Source of the DNA: Candidatus Jordarchaeia archaeon
Lineage (GTDB): Archaea > Asgardarchaeota > Jordiarchaeia > Jordiarchaeales > Freyrarchaeaceae
NCBI GenBank assembly: GCA_018383835.1
Contig: JAHAWR010000091.1
Coordinates: 1 to 6,364 of the forward strand
Length of the DNA: 6,364 bases
Reading direction: 5' to 3'
Of this stretch, positions 1 through 5,839 are shown in pieces. The notes beneath the pieces were generated by a model. It was not told the origin of the DNA and made no database searches. It saw only the letters and a list, made by a program, of their open reading frames with translations. Within the stretch, counting starts at the first letter, position 1, and each line of letters starts with the position of its first letter. Position numbers and translations under genes: made by a program.

Positions 1-32
1 TCAAGCTCCGACCAGAAGAAAGTGGAGGACGT
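1..32 (+). repeat. Inverted repeat copy A (exact match to 1534-1565)
   Basis: Bases 1-32 are identical to the reverse complement of 1534-1565, inside the phosphomutase domain of the fusion gene. The match breaks at base 33 (a here, c in the other copy). Both copies are read in the same codon frame and encode SSSDQKKVEDV. It touches the left edge of the window, so its full length cannot be judged. Confidence 0.95.
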
Positions 33-543
33 ACTAAATAGGATACGTGGGAACGTTGGGAAGGTGGACTACGCCATCCTGGCTAAGGTAGGGGAGGAAA
101 TCGCTAAGGCTGATAGGATCTTCATAGTTGGAAGGGGACGGTCAGAGTTCGTTGGGAAAATATTCGCGATAAGGCTCCTGAACAGGGGCTACAGGGTCTA
201 CTTTGTCGGGCTCGACGTGGTCGACCTGATCCCGCCGGTTGACTACAACGACCTAGTTATAGCCATCTCGGGTTCAGGGGAGACGCTGGAGGTGGTTTCC
301 GCGGTCAAGACGGCTAAGGAGATAGGGTGCAGGGTGGTTGCAGTCACATCCCACCCCAACTCCACTGTGGGGAAAATGTCTGATGTCGTCCTGAAGATTG
401 AGGGACGGGAAGAGAAGACCGAGAAGAGCTTCCTCGAGCGCACAGTTTCCGGGGAGCTTGAGCCTCCGGGAGGACTCTTCGAGCTCTCAGCCATTATAGT
501 GCTCGAGTCCCTAGCCAACTCCATTGAAATCAAGAGGCACTAA
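22..543 (+). CDS. SIS-domain sugar-phosphate isomerase, 6-phospho-3-hexuloisomerase-like
   Basis: This is probably a cytosolic isomerase interconverting a 3-hexulose-6-phosphate and fructose-6-phosphate (ribulose monophosphate pathway, which many archaea use to make pentoses). The single SIS domain fills the 173 residues. It shows the phosphate-site motif GRGRS (37-41), the strand-loop ISGSGET (82-88), a TSHPNS stretch (109-114), and a C-terminal helix with the family's Phe-Glu (153-154). Length is close to the family's usual 180-200. It is divergent: the RLMHLGF-type segment reads RLLNRGY (51-57), so its His is Asn, and the conserved VGET..TP segment reads VGLDVVDLIPP (62-72). Substrate specificity is therefore uncertain. 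The start is also uncertain. GTG 22 is the first possible start, the frame is open to base 1, and bases 1-32 duplicate another gene, so the true N-terminus may be missing. The stop overlaps the converging gene's stop. The SIS assignment is firm; the hexuloisomerase assignment is moderate. Confidence 0.72.
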   Translation: MEDVLNRIRGNVGKVDYAILAKVGEEIAKADRIFIVGRGRSEFVGKIFAIRLLNRGYRVYFVGLDVVDLIPPVDYNDLVIAISGSGETLEVVSAVKTAKEIGCRVVAVTSHPNSTVGKMSDVVLKIEGREEKTEKSFLERTVSGELEPPGGLFELSAIIVLESLANSIEIKRH

Positions 544-3050
544 ACGCTCCTCTTGATCTCGTAGAGGATCTTCTCTATTTCTTTCACGTGGCTTTCAAGC
601 AGCTCTTCAGCTTTCTCCCTAGTTTTAGCCTCCGAGAAAACCTCTAACGTCCCCTCGTGGGAGGATGGCCTGATCAGAACCCAGCCATATTCGAAGTATA
701 TCTTTATGCCGTCTATGGTGTCGAAGACGGAGCCTTGAGTTTCCTCCATGATGCTCCTCATGACTGCGCCTCTATGCTCGAGGGGGCACTCAACGGTTTT
801 CTTGGCCATATAGAACTCCGGAATTTTCTTGCGTATCTCGGACAGGGGTTCCTCCTGCAGGGCCATGAACTCCAATAGCTTGGTTGCCCCAACCAGCCCG
901 TCCCTAAACAGGTATACGTCGGGTATTATGTAGCCGCCGCTCTCGTCGCCTCCGAAGACGCCTTCGACGCTCCTGAGGGTTTCCACAAGAGGCCTGAAGC
1001 CGAGCTTAACCCTGACAACCTCTCCACCGTAGTTCTTGGCTAGTTCCTCCACCACGTGACTTGTCGTCACAGGGACGACCAGCTTACCTCCCCTTTTTCG
1101 CTCAAGCTGGCTTAGCGCCAGGAGAGCCGTTGCTGTGTCGCCGCTCAGCTTTTCTCCCTCGTCGTCCACGAAGAGGACTTGGTCTCCGTCATTGTCGAAC
1201 GCGACACCAAGGTCGGCGTCCAGCGCCCTAACTGTCTTGGCGAGGTTTTCAACATACTCCGACAGTTGGTGATGCTCCCTTTTCGGCACAGCGGCGCCTA
1301 TGTTCGCGTTGAGGGTTACAACCTCACAGCCAAGCCTCCTCACGAGGAAGGGAGCCGTCAGAGACGTGCAGCCGTCCCCGCAGTCCAGCACAACCCTCAT
1401 CTTCCTCCTTCTAATCTCCTCCGCCTTAAGGCAGCGGATTATCCTTTCAAAATAGGCTTCGACGGCCTCGTAGGGGTACACTACGTCGCCAACCTTCGAG
1501 GCATCGATCCTCTTTAGGTCTTCCTTGAAGAAGACGTCCTCCACTTTCTTCTGGTCGGAGCTTGAAAGGTCGAAGCCGTTCGAGTCGAAAAGCCTTATGC
1601 AAGCCCTCCTCGCGTCATCCTGGCTTATCGAGACGAACACGCCGCCATCCGCCCTGAAGGACCGTATCGCCGCCTCAACTATCGGGACAGGCTGGACTTT
1701 CATGTTGTAAACGTTGACGCCAGCCGACTGAAGGCCGGCTACTATTGCCCTTTTCACCATGCGTGACGCAATGTGGGAGTCCCTGCCTACAACGACAGTG
1801 CACCCCTCTCCAAGGTGGGTGGCAAAGGCCGCTCCGAGCTTCGTGGCGAACTCCGGTGTGACCTCTATGTTGACCAGCCCCTGTATTCCGTACTCCGTGA
1901 AGAGGCTCTTCTTCCACATGACACCCCACTTGAGGTTCATGTTGACTATAGCGTTCTTCTCCACCACCTTGCCGGGCCAAATGTACACTTCGGGCATAAC
2001 CTTAGCTCCGGATCCGAATATGCAGTCGTCCCCCACGACTGCTCCATCTAGGATCTGTGTCCTCTCCCCGACCTCGCAGCGAGCGCCGACGACGCAACCC
2101 CTCAGCTCCGCTCCCCTGTGGATCGACGTGTTGCCCCAGACGATGGACCTCGACACGACCGCCCCCACTGCCACGTAGCATCCTCCACCTATAACGCTGA
2201 ACCGGTCTATGACCGCGTTCTCGTCCACCTTGCAGAACCTGCCTATGACGACTGGGGGGCGGATGTCACAGGCGTCAGGGAGCTCCGTCCCCTCTCCGAC
2301 CCAGACACCCTCCCTGATCTGCCTGTGGGGGATCTCAACGTTAACCTGCCCCCTGAGGATGTCCTGGTTGGCTTGAACATACTTTTGGGGGTTCCCTATG
2401 TCGATCCAGTACTCTCTCATACGGTAACTGAAGACTCTCTCTCCCTCCTTAAGGAGGCGGGGGAACAGGTCCTTGCTGAAGTCGTACTCCTTGCCCTTGG
2501 GGATGTAGTTGAAAACCTCTGGCTCCAGCACGTATGTTCCTGTGTTGACGAGGTCGCTGAAAACCTCCCCCCACCCCGGCTTCTCGAGGAACCTCTGTAT
2601 CCTCCCGTTCTCGTCCACCATCGCTATACCATACGCGACTGGGTTGTCGACGCGTGTCAGCGCTATAGTTACCATTGCATCGTTTTCCTCATGCGTTTTG
2701 ACGAGGCGGGTTATGTCTATGTCCGTTAGCACGTCGCCGCTCAGCACAAGGAAGGTGCCGTCAATTCGTTCTTCGAGGAGCTTCACCCCTCCAGCCGTTC
2801 CGAGAGGCTCCTCCTCATGAGAGTAACTTATATTCACACCATACCTTGACCCGCCCCCGAAAAACTTCTCTATCTTGTCCCCAAGGTAGCTGACCGTGAC
2901 CATTATGTCTCTCACACCGTGCCTCTTAAGGAGGTTTATCGTGTGCTCCATCATCGGAACGTCAACTATTGGGACTATGGGCTTCGGAATGTTGACCGTG
3001 AGAGGCCTCAGCCTAGTCCCTTTTCCCCCCGCCATTATTACAGCCTGCAA
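540..3050 (-). CDS. Bifunctional mannose-1-phosphate guanylyltransferase / phosphomannomutase-type fusion
   Basis: The enzyme would make a nucleotide sugar, probably GDP-mannose, with both steps in one chain. Residues 1-235 are a nucleotidyltransferase: GGKGTRLRPLT (8-18), PKP (22-24), LSGD with metal-binding Asp106, EKPG (156-159), NTGTY (169-173) and Asp217 in WIDIGNP. Residues about 245-370 are hexapeptide repeats of a left-handed beta helix. Residues about 382-836 are a phosphohexomutase. The active-site TASHNP is SISQDD (474-479), keeping Ser476. The metal loop is DNDGD (Asp619, 621, 623), the sugar loop GDESGG (701-706) and the phosphate loop RPSSHEG (794-800). Such fusions are known in bacteria and some archaea, often with eroded mutase motifs; here the key Ser, Asp and Glu-Ser positions are kept. 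The start is TTG 3050, with GGAGGAGGT five bases upstream and an in-frame TAA just beyond; ATG 3035 (MAGG) is the alternative. The base specificity (GDP, UDP or dTDP) is inferred. Confidence 0.9.
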   Translation of the reverse strand: MQAVIMAGGKGTRLRPLTVNIPKPIVPIVDVPMMEHTINLLKRHGVRDIMVTVSYLGDKIEKFFGGGSRYGVNISYSHEEEPLGTAGGVKLLEERIDGTFLVLSGDVLTDIDITRLVKTHEENDAMVTIALTRVDNPVAYGIAMVDENGRIQRFLEKPGWGEVFSDLVNTGTYVLEPEVFNYIPKGKEYDFSKDLFPRLLKEGERVFSYRMREYWIDIGNPQKYVQANQDILRGQVNVEIPHRQIREGVWVGEGTELPDACDIRPPVVIGRFCKVDENAVIDRFSVIGGGCYVAVGAVVSRSIVWGNTSIHRGAELRGCVVGARCEVGERTQILDGAVVGDDCIFGSGAKVMPEVYIWPGKVVEKNAIVNMNLKWGVMWKKSLFTEYGIQGLVNIEVTPEFATKLGAAFATHLGEGCTVVVGRDSHIASRMVKRAIVAGLQSAGVNVYNMKVQPVPIVEAAIRSFRADGGVFVSISQDDARRACIRLFDSNGFDLSSSDQKKVEDVFFKEDLKRIDASKVGDVVYPYEAVEAYFERIIRCLKAEEIRRRKMRVVLDCGDGCTSLTAPFLVRRLGCEVVTLNANIGAAVPKREHHQLSEYVENLAKTVRALDADLGVAFDNDGDQVLFVDDEGEKLSGDTATALLALSQLERKRGGKLVVPVTTSHVVEELAKNYGGEVVRVKLGFRPLVETLRSVEGVFGGDESGGYIIPDVYLFRDGLVGATKLLEFMALQEEPLSEIRKKIPEFYMAKKTVECPLEHRGAVMRSIMEETQGSVFDTIDGIKIYFEYGWVLIRPSSHEGTLEVFSEAKTREKAEELLESHVKEIEKILYEIKRSV
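1534..1565 (-). repeat. Inverted repeat copy B, inside the fusion gene
   Basis: This is the partner of bases 1-32. It encodes residues 496-506 of the 836-residue fusion protein, shortly after the mutase active-site serine. The reading frame runs through it smoothly and with normal family spacing, so this copy looks like the original and copy A like the displaced one. Confidence 0.95.
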
Positions 3051-3055
3051 CGGAG

Positions 3056-3064
3056 ACCTCCTCC
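3056..3064 (-). promoter_or_regulatory. Strong ribosome binding site for the fusion gene
   Basis: On the minus strand this reads GGAGGAGGT, five bases before TTG 3050. It decides in favour of the TTG start over the ATG five codons in. Confidence 0.8.
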
Positions 3065-3099
3065 AGCCGGGAACCAGTTAAAATAAAGCTTAGATGCTT

Positions 3100-3116
3100 C
3101 TTTTAAAAATGTATCT
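3100..3116 (-). promoter_or_regulatory. Probable archaeal promoter (BRE/TATA) of the fusion gene
   Basis: The minus strand reads GAGATACATTTTTAAAAG around here. The TATA-like centre near 3105 predicts a transcript start near 3080, leaving about 30 bases of leader that include the ribosome binding site. This is a pattern match only. Confidence 0.45.
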
Positions 3117-3140
3117 CTCCGGGCTGGGGCCTCTCCCGGG
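3115..3140. repeat. GC-rich imperfect direct repeat between divergent promoters
   Basis: CTCTCCGGG at 3115-3123 recurs as CTCTCCCGGG at 3131-3140, 16 bases apart. The CCGGG and CCCGG ends also form a short inverted pair. The segment separates the minus-strand TATA-like box from the plus-strand promoter. It could be a regulator site or spacer; nothing shows which. Confidence 0.4.
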
Positions 3141-3150
3141 TGCCGACGAC

Positions 3151-3172
3151 GTTTGCTGGTTGCGATGCAAAC
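3151..3172. promoter_or_regulatory. Dyad GTTTGC-N10-GCAAAC, candidate operator
   Basis: Perfect 6-base inverted arms at 3151-3156 and 3167-3172 have centres 16 bases apart, and a nested TTGC-GAT-GCAA lies within. The right arm overlaps the BRE position of the promoter at 3165-3180, where a repressor would block TFB/TBP. Function is inferred from position alone. Confidence 0.35.
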
Positions 3173-3180
3173 ATTAATAA
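3165..3180 (+). promoter_or_regulatory. Probable promoter of the zinc-ribbon gene
   Basis: ATGCAAACATTAATAA combines a BRE-like GCAAAC with a TATA-like ATTAATAA. The TATA centre near 3176 predicts a transcript start at about 3202, exactly on the GTG start, so the message may be leaderless. A nearly identical element occurs at 5232-5249. Confidence 0.45.
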
Positions 3181-3201
3181 TGGGGTTGCGCCCAGTTTAC
3201 C

Positions 3202-3561
3202 GTGAGTTTAAAAATTAAATTGGTGTTGGTGATGGGGCAAGACGACAAAGCGAAGGGCATGCCATCCAAGGTTTACGCCCCCCTAGGCACTAGGGGGAGA
3301 GAAGCCATCTCGATAAAAGAGTGCCTCAAGTGTGGAGGCGCGGACGCCGTGGAAGTCGTGGAAGTCGGCAGCAACGATGAAAAATCAGGGGGGAACATAC
3401 TCGAAACAATGGACTACACGGTGAAATGCACAAAGTGCGGGGAAACATACGTTGTGAGGATTAGGTCGATGTACCTTGAAAGCAAAGAGGAAGAAAACAG
3501 GCTTATCTCCACGATATTCATAGTGGAAAATGGGGAGGAATACTGGCTCGGCATACTGTGA
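3202..3561 (+). CDS. Small zinc-ribbon protein of unknown function
   Basis: I do not recognise a named family. The 119-residue product has two CxxC knuckles, CLKC (41-44) and CTKC (76-79), 31 residues apart, each followed by Gly. This fits one treble-clef or zinc-ribbon site holding a zinc ion. After the second knuckle come beta-like stretches (YVVRIRS, STIFIVENGEEYWLGIL). There is no signal peptide or membrane segment, so it is probably cytosolic, perhaps binding nucleic acid or protein. GTG 3202 fits a leaderless start from the promoter at 3165. ATG 3232 (Met11) is an in-frame alternative, with TTTAAAAATT at 3207-3216 as its own possible TATA box. Neither start has a good ribosome binding site. 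It is divergent from the fusion gene and 72 bases ahead of the dehydratase, which has its own promoter-like site, so a functional link to AbfD is not shown. Confidence 0.75.
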   Translation: MSLKIKLVLVMGQDDKAKGMPSKVYAPLGTRGREAISIKECLKCGGADAVEVVEVGSNDEKSGGNILETMDYTVKCTKCGETYVVRIRSMYLESKEEENRLISTIFIVENGEEYWLGIL

Positions 3562-3574
3562 CGCCCAGTGCTCT

Positions 3575-3590
3575 GAAAAATACTTAAGTA
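3575..3590 (+). promoter_or_regulatory. Probable promoter of abfD
   Basis: BRE-like GAAAAA (3575-3580) sits directly before TATA-like TACTTAAG (3581-3588). The predicted transcript start is near 3611, giving a leader of about 23 bases that holds the GGTGGGG ribosome site at 3622-3628, five bases before GTG 3634. Confidence 0.5.
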
Positions 3591-3633
3591 CTATCACCGG
3601 AATAGTCTATTAGACTTCGAGGGTGGGGATGGA

Positions 3634-5061
3634 GTGAGAACCCCTGAAGAATACCGGGAAAGCCTGTTCAAAATGAAGGCCAACATCTACCTTGAAGGTA
3701 GAAGGGTTGGGAGGGACGACCCAGCCCTTCGAGGAGGAATAGGCGTCATTTCGAAAACATTCGAGCTCGTGGATGACCCAGAATTCAGGGACCTCTTGGT
3801 GGCAACCTCCCACATAACAGGTGGGAAGATAAACAGGTTCACCAATATAAACCGCAGCCCCGAAGACCTCCTTAAGAAGCAGGAAATGATAAGGAAGCTC
3901 TGCCACATCACAGGCGGCTGCATACAGAGGTGCATGGGGTGCGACGCAATAAATGCCCTCTCGGTCATAACCTACGAGGTAGACCAAGCCTTCGGAACAG
4001 ACTACTACAAGCGATTCCTCAAGTACCTCGAGTACTTCCAGAAAAACGACCTCGTGGCCGCCGGAGCCCAGACCGACGTGAAGGGTGACAGGAGCCTCAG
4101 GCCACACCAGCAGAGGGACCCGGACCTCTACGTGCGCGTGGTGAAGAAGATGGATGAGGGCATAGTAGTGAGGGGGGCCAAGAACCACATAACCATGGCG
4201 GCCTACGCTGACGAGATCATAGTGTTACCCACAAGAATTATGACGAAGGACGACGCAGACTGGTCGGTCTCCTTCGCCATACCAGCTGACACGGAGGGGG
4301 TCAAGCTAATCACTAGGGCATCATCCTTCAGGCCACGAAAGAAGTTCAAGGCACCCATAGCCGAGATAGGCTCAACGGACTCTTTCGTAGTGTTCGATGA
4401 CGTCTTCGTCCCGTGGGAGCGCGTCTTCCTGTGCGGTGAGTGGCAGTTCGCCGGGCTACTCGCACACCTCTTCGCGCTCTTCCACAGGCACAGCTACACA
4501 GGATGCAAGCCGGCCCTCTTCGACATACTCATGGGGGCGGCAGCTCTAGTGGCGGACTACAACGGGGTGGCTGACAAGCCCCACGTCAGGTCGAAGCTCG
4601 CCCACCTAGTCAGCCTGAGCGAGCTGGTCTACGCTGCGGGAATAGCCTCAGCTGTTAAGTCGCAAACCTACGGATCGGGAACCTGTGTTCCAAACGTCGT
4701 ATACGCTAACGTCGGCAGAAGGCACGCCGGGCTAAACGCCCACAACGCCATAGAAATCCTAACGGACCTCGCGGGTGGACTCCCTGCGACACTACCCTAC
4801 GAGGAGGAATTCATAAACCCTGAAACAGCCCCCCTAATGGAGAAGTACATAGCCAGACGCTCAGAGGTCCCACCGGAAAACGTCCACCGCTGCTTCAGAA
4901 TGCTCTCCGACATGCTCTGCTCCTCCCTGGGAGGAGTCATGGCGGTCGCAGACGTCCACGGAGGAGGCTCACCGGTAATGGAAGAAATAGCCATAATGGC
5001 AACTTACGACATCGAAGAAAAGAAAAAAATAGCAAAATACCTCGCTGGAATAAAAGAGTAA
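3634..5061 (+). CDS. abfD: 4-hydroxybutyryl-CoA dehydratase / vinylacetyl-CoA delta-isomerase
   Basis: This FAD and [4Fe-4S] enzyme dehydrates 4-hydroxybutyryl-CoA to crotonyl-CoA by a ketyl-radical route. It serves in archaeal 3-hydroxypropionate/4-hydroxybutyrate and dicarboxylate/4-hydroxybutyrate cycles and in aminobutyrate or succinate fermentation. All 475 residues fit the family. The Fe-S ligands of the Clostridium aminobutyricum enzyme (Cys99, Cys103, His292, Cys299) align by recall with Cys96, Cys100, His284 and Cys291. Tyr288 and Lys292 keep the matching spacing in FHRHSYTGCK. Other family blocks are NRFTN (67-71), KGDR (150-153), GIVVRGAK (176-183), FDDVFVPWERVFL (254-266) and HGGGSP (442-447). 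These separate it from HpaB-type flavin monooxygenases, which lack the cluster. GTG 3634 is supported by an N-terminus matching the family (TPEEYRESL); ATG 3629 is out of frame and stops after two codons. Extra cysteines, Cys90 and Cys103, flank the cluster motif. No CoA ligase or other cycle gene is adjacent, so the pathway is open. Confidence 0.93.
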   Translation: MRTPEEYRESLFKMKANIYLEGRRVGRDDPALRGGIGVISKTFELVDDPEFRDLLVATSHITGGKINRFTNINRSPEDLLKKQEMIRKLCHITGGCIQRCMGCDAINALSVITYEVDQAFGTDYYKRFLKYLEYFQKNDLVAAGAQTDVKGDRSLRPHQQRDPDLYVRVVKKMDEGIVVRGAKNHITMAAYADEIIVLPTRIMTKDDADWSVSFAIPADTEGVKLITRASSFRPRKKFKAPIAEIGSTDSFVVFDDVFVPWERVFLCGEWQFAGLLAHLFALFHRHSYTGCKPALFDILMGAAALVADYNGVADKPHVRSKLAHLVSLSELVYAAGIASAVKSQTYGSGTCVPNVVYANVGRRHAGLNAHNAIEILTDLAGGLPATLPYEEEFINPETAPLMEKYIARRSEVPPENVHRCFRMLSDMLCSSLGGVMAVADVHGGGSPVMEEIAIMATYDIEEKKKIAKYLAGIKE

Positions 5062-5166
5062 AAGCATCCGAAAAACGCGACGGAAGGCTACACAGGGCAA
5101 CTAGAACCCGCCAAGCCGGCAGAAAGAAGACAGCCGAGGAATATCTGAGATAGCGGCCGCAACACT

Positions 5167-5175
5167 CCCCTTTTT
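5167..5175 (+). terminator. Possible T-rich transcription stop after abfD
   Basis: CCCCTTTTT lies about 105 bases beyond the abfD stop. Archaeal RNA polymerase can stop at T runs without a hairpin. The run is short, so this is weak. Confidence 0.2.
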
Positions 5176-5231
5176 GTGAAGGCCTGTTCCTCTTACTCGG
5201 ATAATTCGAAAAGAAGCAAATTTCCTGTAAC

Positions 5232-5249
5232 ATGCAAATCATTATTTAT
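5232..5249 (+). promoter_or_regulatory. Promoter-like element resembling that of the zinc-ribbon gene
   Basis: ATGCAAATCATTATTTAT matches the element at 3165-3180 (ATGCAAACATTAATAA) in its ATGCAAA and CATTA blocks. The predicted transcript start is near 5270. No clear ORF begins there, so it may drive a small RNA, a very short ORF, or a long leader for the Roadblock gene. Confidence 0.35.
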
Positions 5250-5407
5250 CTCTCCTCTCGATTCCTGCAGGGTACTTCACTCTCCAAAGAAATAGTTCAT
5301 AGTAGATGGCGGCGGAGGCAATACAGCGAAAATGAGGAGTGTAGCAGTAAAGGGTCTCAAAGCGATGGGAGGGCAACTGGCGCATGAAAAAACATAAAAA
5401 AGGATGA

Positions 5408-5434
5408 ACTATATCATATTTTAGCGCTAACGCT
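5408..5434 (+). promoter_or_regulatory. Probable promoter region of the Roadblock gene, with palindrome
   Basis: TATA-like ACTATATC at 5408-5415 predicts a start near 5438, leaving a 14-base leader. The leader contains GAGGT (5444-5448) just before ATG 5452. The perfect palindrome TAGCGCTA (5422-5429) and AGCG-CTAA-CGCT (5423-5434) sit between the TATA-like box and the predicted start, a possible operator position. Confidence 0.4.
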
Positions 5435-5451
5435 CAGAAGAGTGAGGTTGA

Positions 5452-5838
5452 ATGCAGCCGGCGCTTGAGGGCGTGATAGCGACAGCTAAGAAATGCGCTC
5501 CAAGCATACACGCGATTTTCATAATAGACAGCGCGGGAAGCGTTTCCGCAACCTCAGACCCTGCGCCGATCCCTATTTCTGACCTCTCCTTTCTGTCGTC
5601 TCTGATGCTAATCGCCCAGCATATAGCGTCAGGCTTCAAGCTGGGAAACGTTAACCACATGTTCCTGGAAGGAAAGGAGAAAAGCATGATCCTCATTAAG
5701 GCAACCGACAAAAACAGCATAGTCGCAGTGATAGAAAACAGCATGCCCACACCACCAGCACTCGTGAGCTTAAGAATAATCGTAGAACACCTCAAGAAGC
5801 TTGAAGAGTTGACAGGCGAAAGCCAAACGATACCCTAA
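5452..5838 (+). CDS. Roadblock/LC7-domain protein
   Basis: The 128-residue product is a single Roadblock/LC7 domain, the fold of MglB and dynein light chain LC7. Such proteins form homodimers and, in bacteria and archaea, usually bind or regulate small Ras-like GTPases. The expected order is visible: an N-terminal helix (3-15), strand-turn-strand with a DxxG turn (IHAIFIIDSAGSVSATS, Asp26 and Gly29), a central helix (43-61), paired strands (65-84 and 89-95), then a long C-terminal helix (101-120). Length is normal for a one-domain member. ATG 5452 is chosen because GAGGT lies just upstream and the domain starts at once. It stands alone, with no GTPase gene on either side in this window, so its partner is unknown. 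It precedes an integrase relic on the same strand. Assignment rests on fold pattern, without close sequence motifs. Confidence 0.75.
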   Translation: MQPALEGVIATAKKCAPSIHAIFIIDSAGSVSATSDPAPIPISDLSFLSSLMLIAQHIASGFKLGNVNHMFLEGKEKSMILIKATDKNSIVAVIENSMPTPPALVSLRIIVEHLKKLEELTGESQTIP

Positions 5839-5839
5839 A

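Larger units (their letters stand above)
5062..5451. other. 390-base intergenic region without a convincing gene
   Basis: No tRNA, rRNA or recognisable protein is seen. It holds a T5 run after CCCC at 5167-5175 (possible end of the abfD transcript), a BRE/TATA-like element at 5232-5249, a 21-codon ORF at 5332-5397, and the Roadblock gene's promoter-like sequence near its right end. The minus-strand ORF that crosses 4937-5242 has no family features and overlaps abfD, so it is not called. Confidence 0.6.

Noticed and set aside
2118..2729. A 203-codon plus-strand ORF
   Set aside because: It is wholly antisense to the nucleotidyltransferase and beta-helix part of the fusion gene, has no domain motif, and is explained by codon bias of the real gene.
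3610..4188. A 192-codon minus-strand ORF
   Set aside because: It is antisense to abfD, which is strongly conserved in the other strand. The product is rich in odd His/Tyr/Val stretches without a family pattern.
4937..5242. A 101-codon minus-strand ORF reaching into the gap after abfD
   Set aside because: It overlaps the conserved end of abfD, has a low-complexity Phe/Leu/Arg composition and no ribosome site or domain.
5062..5451. Possible C/D box or other small RNA
   Set aside because: I looked for C (RUGAUGA) and D (CUGA) boxes in workable order and found only imperfect matches, with no strong hairpin.
5427..5795. A 122-codon minus-strand ORF
   Set aside because: It mirrors the Roadblock gene almost fully. 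The plus frame has the ribosome site and the expected fold order.
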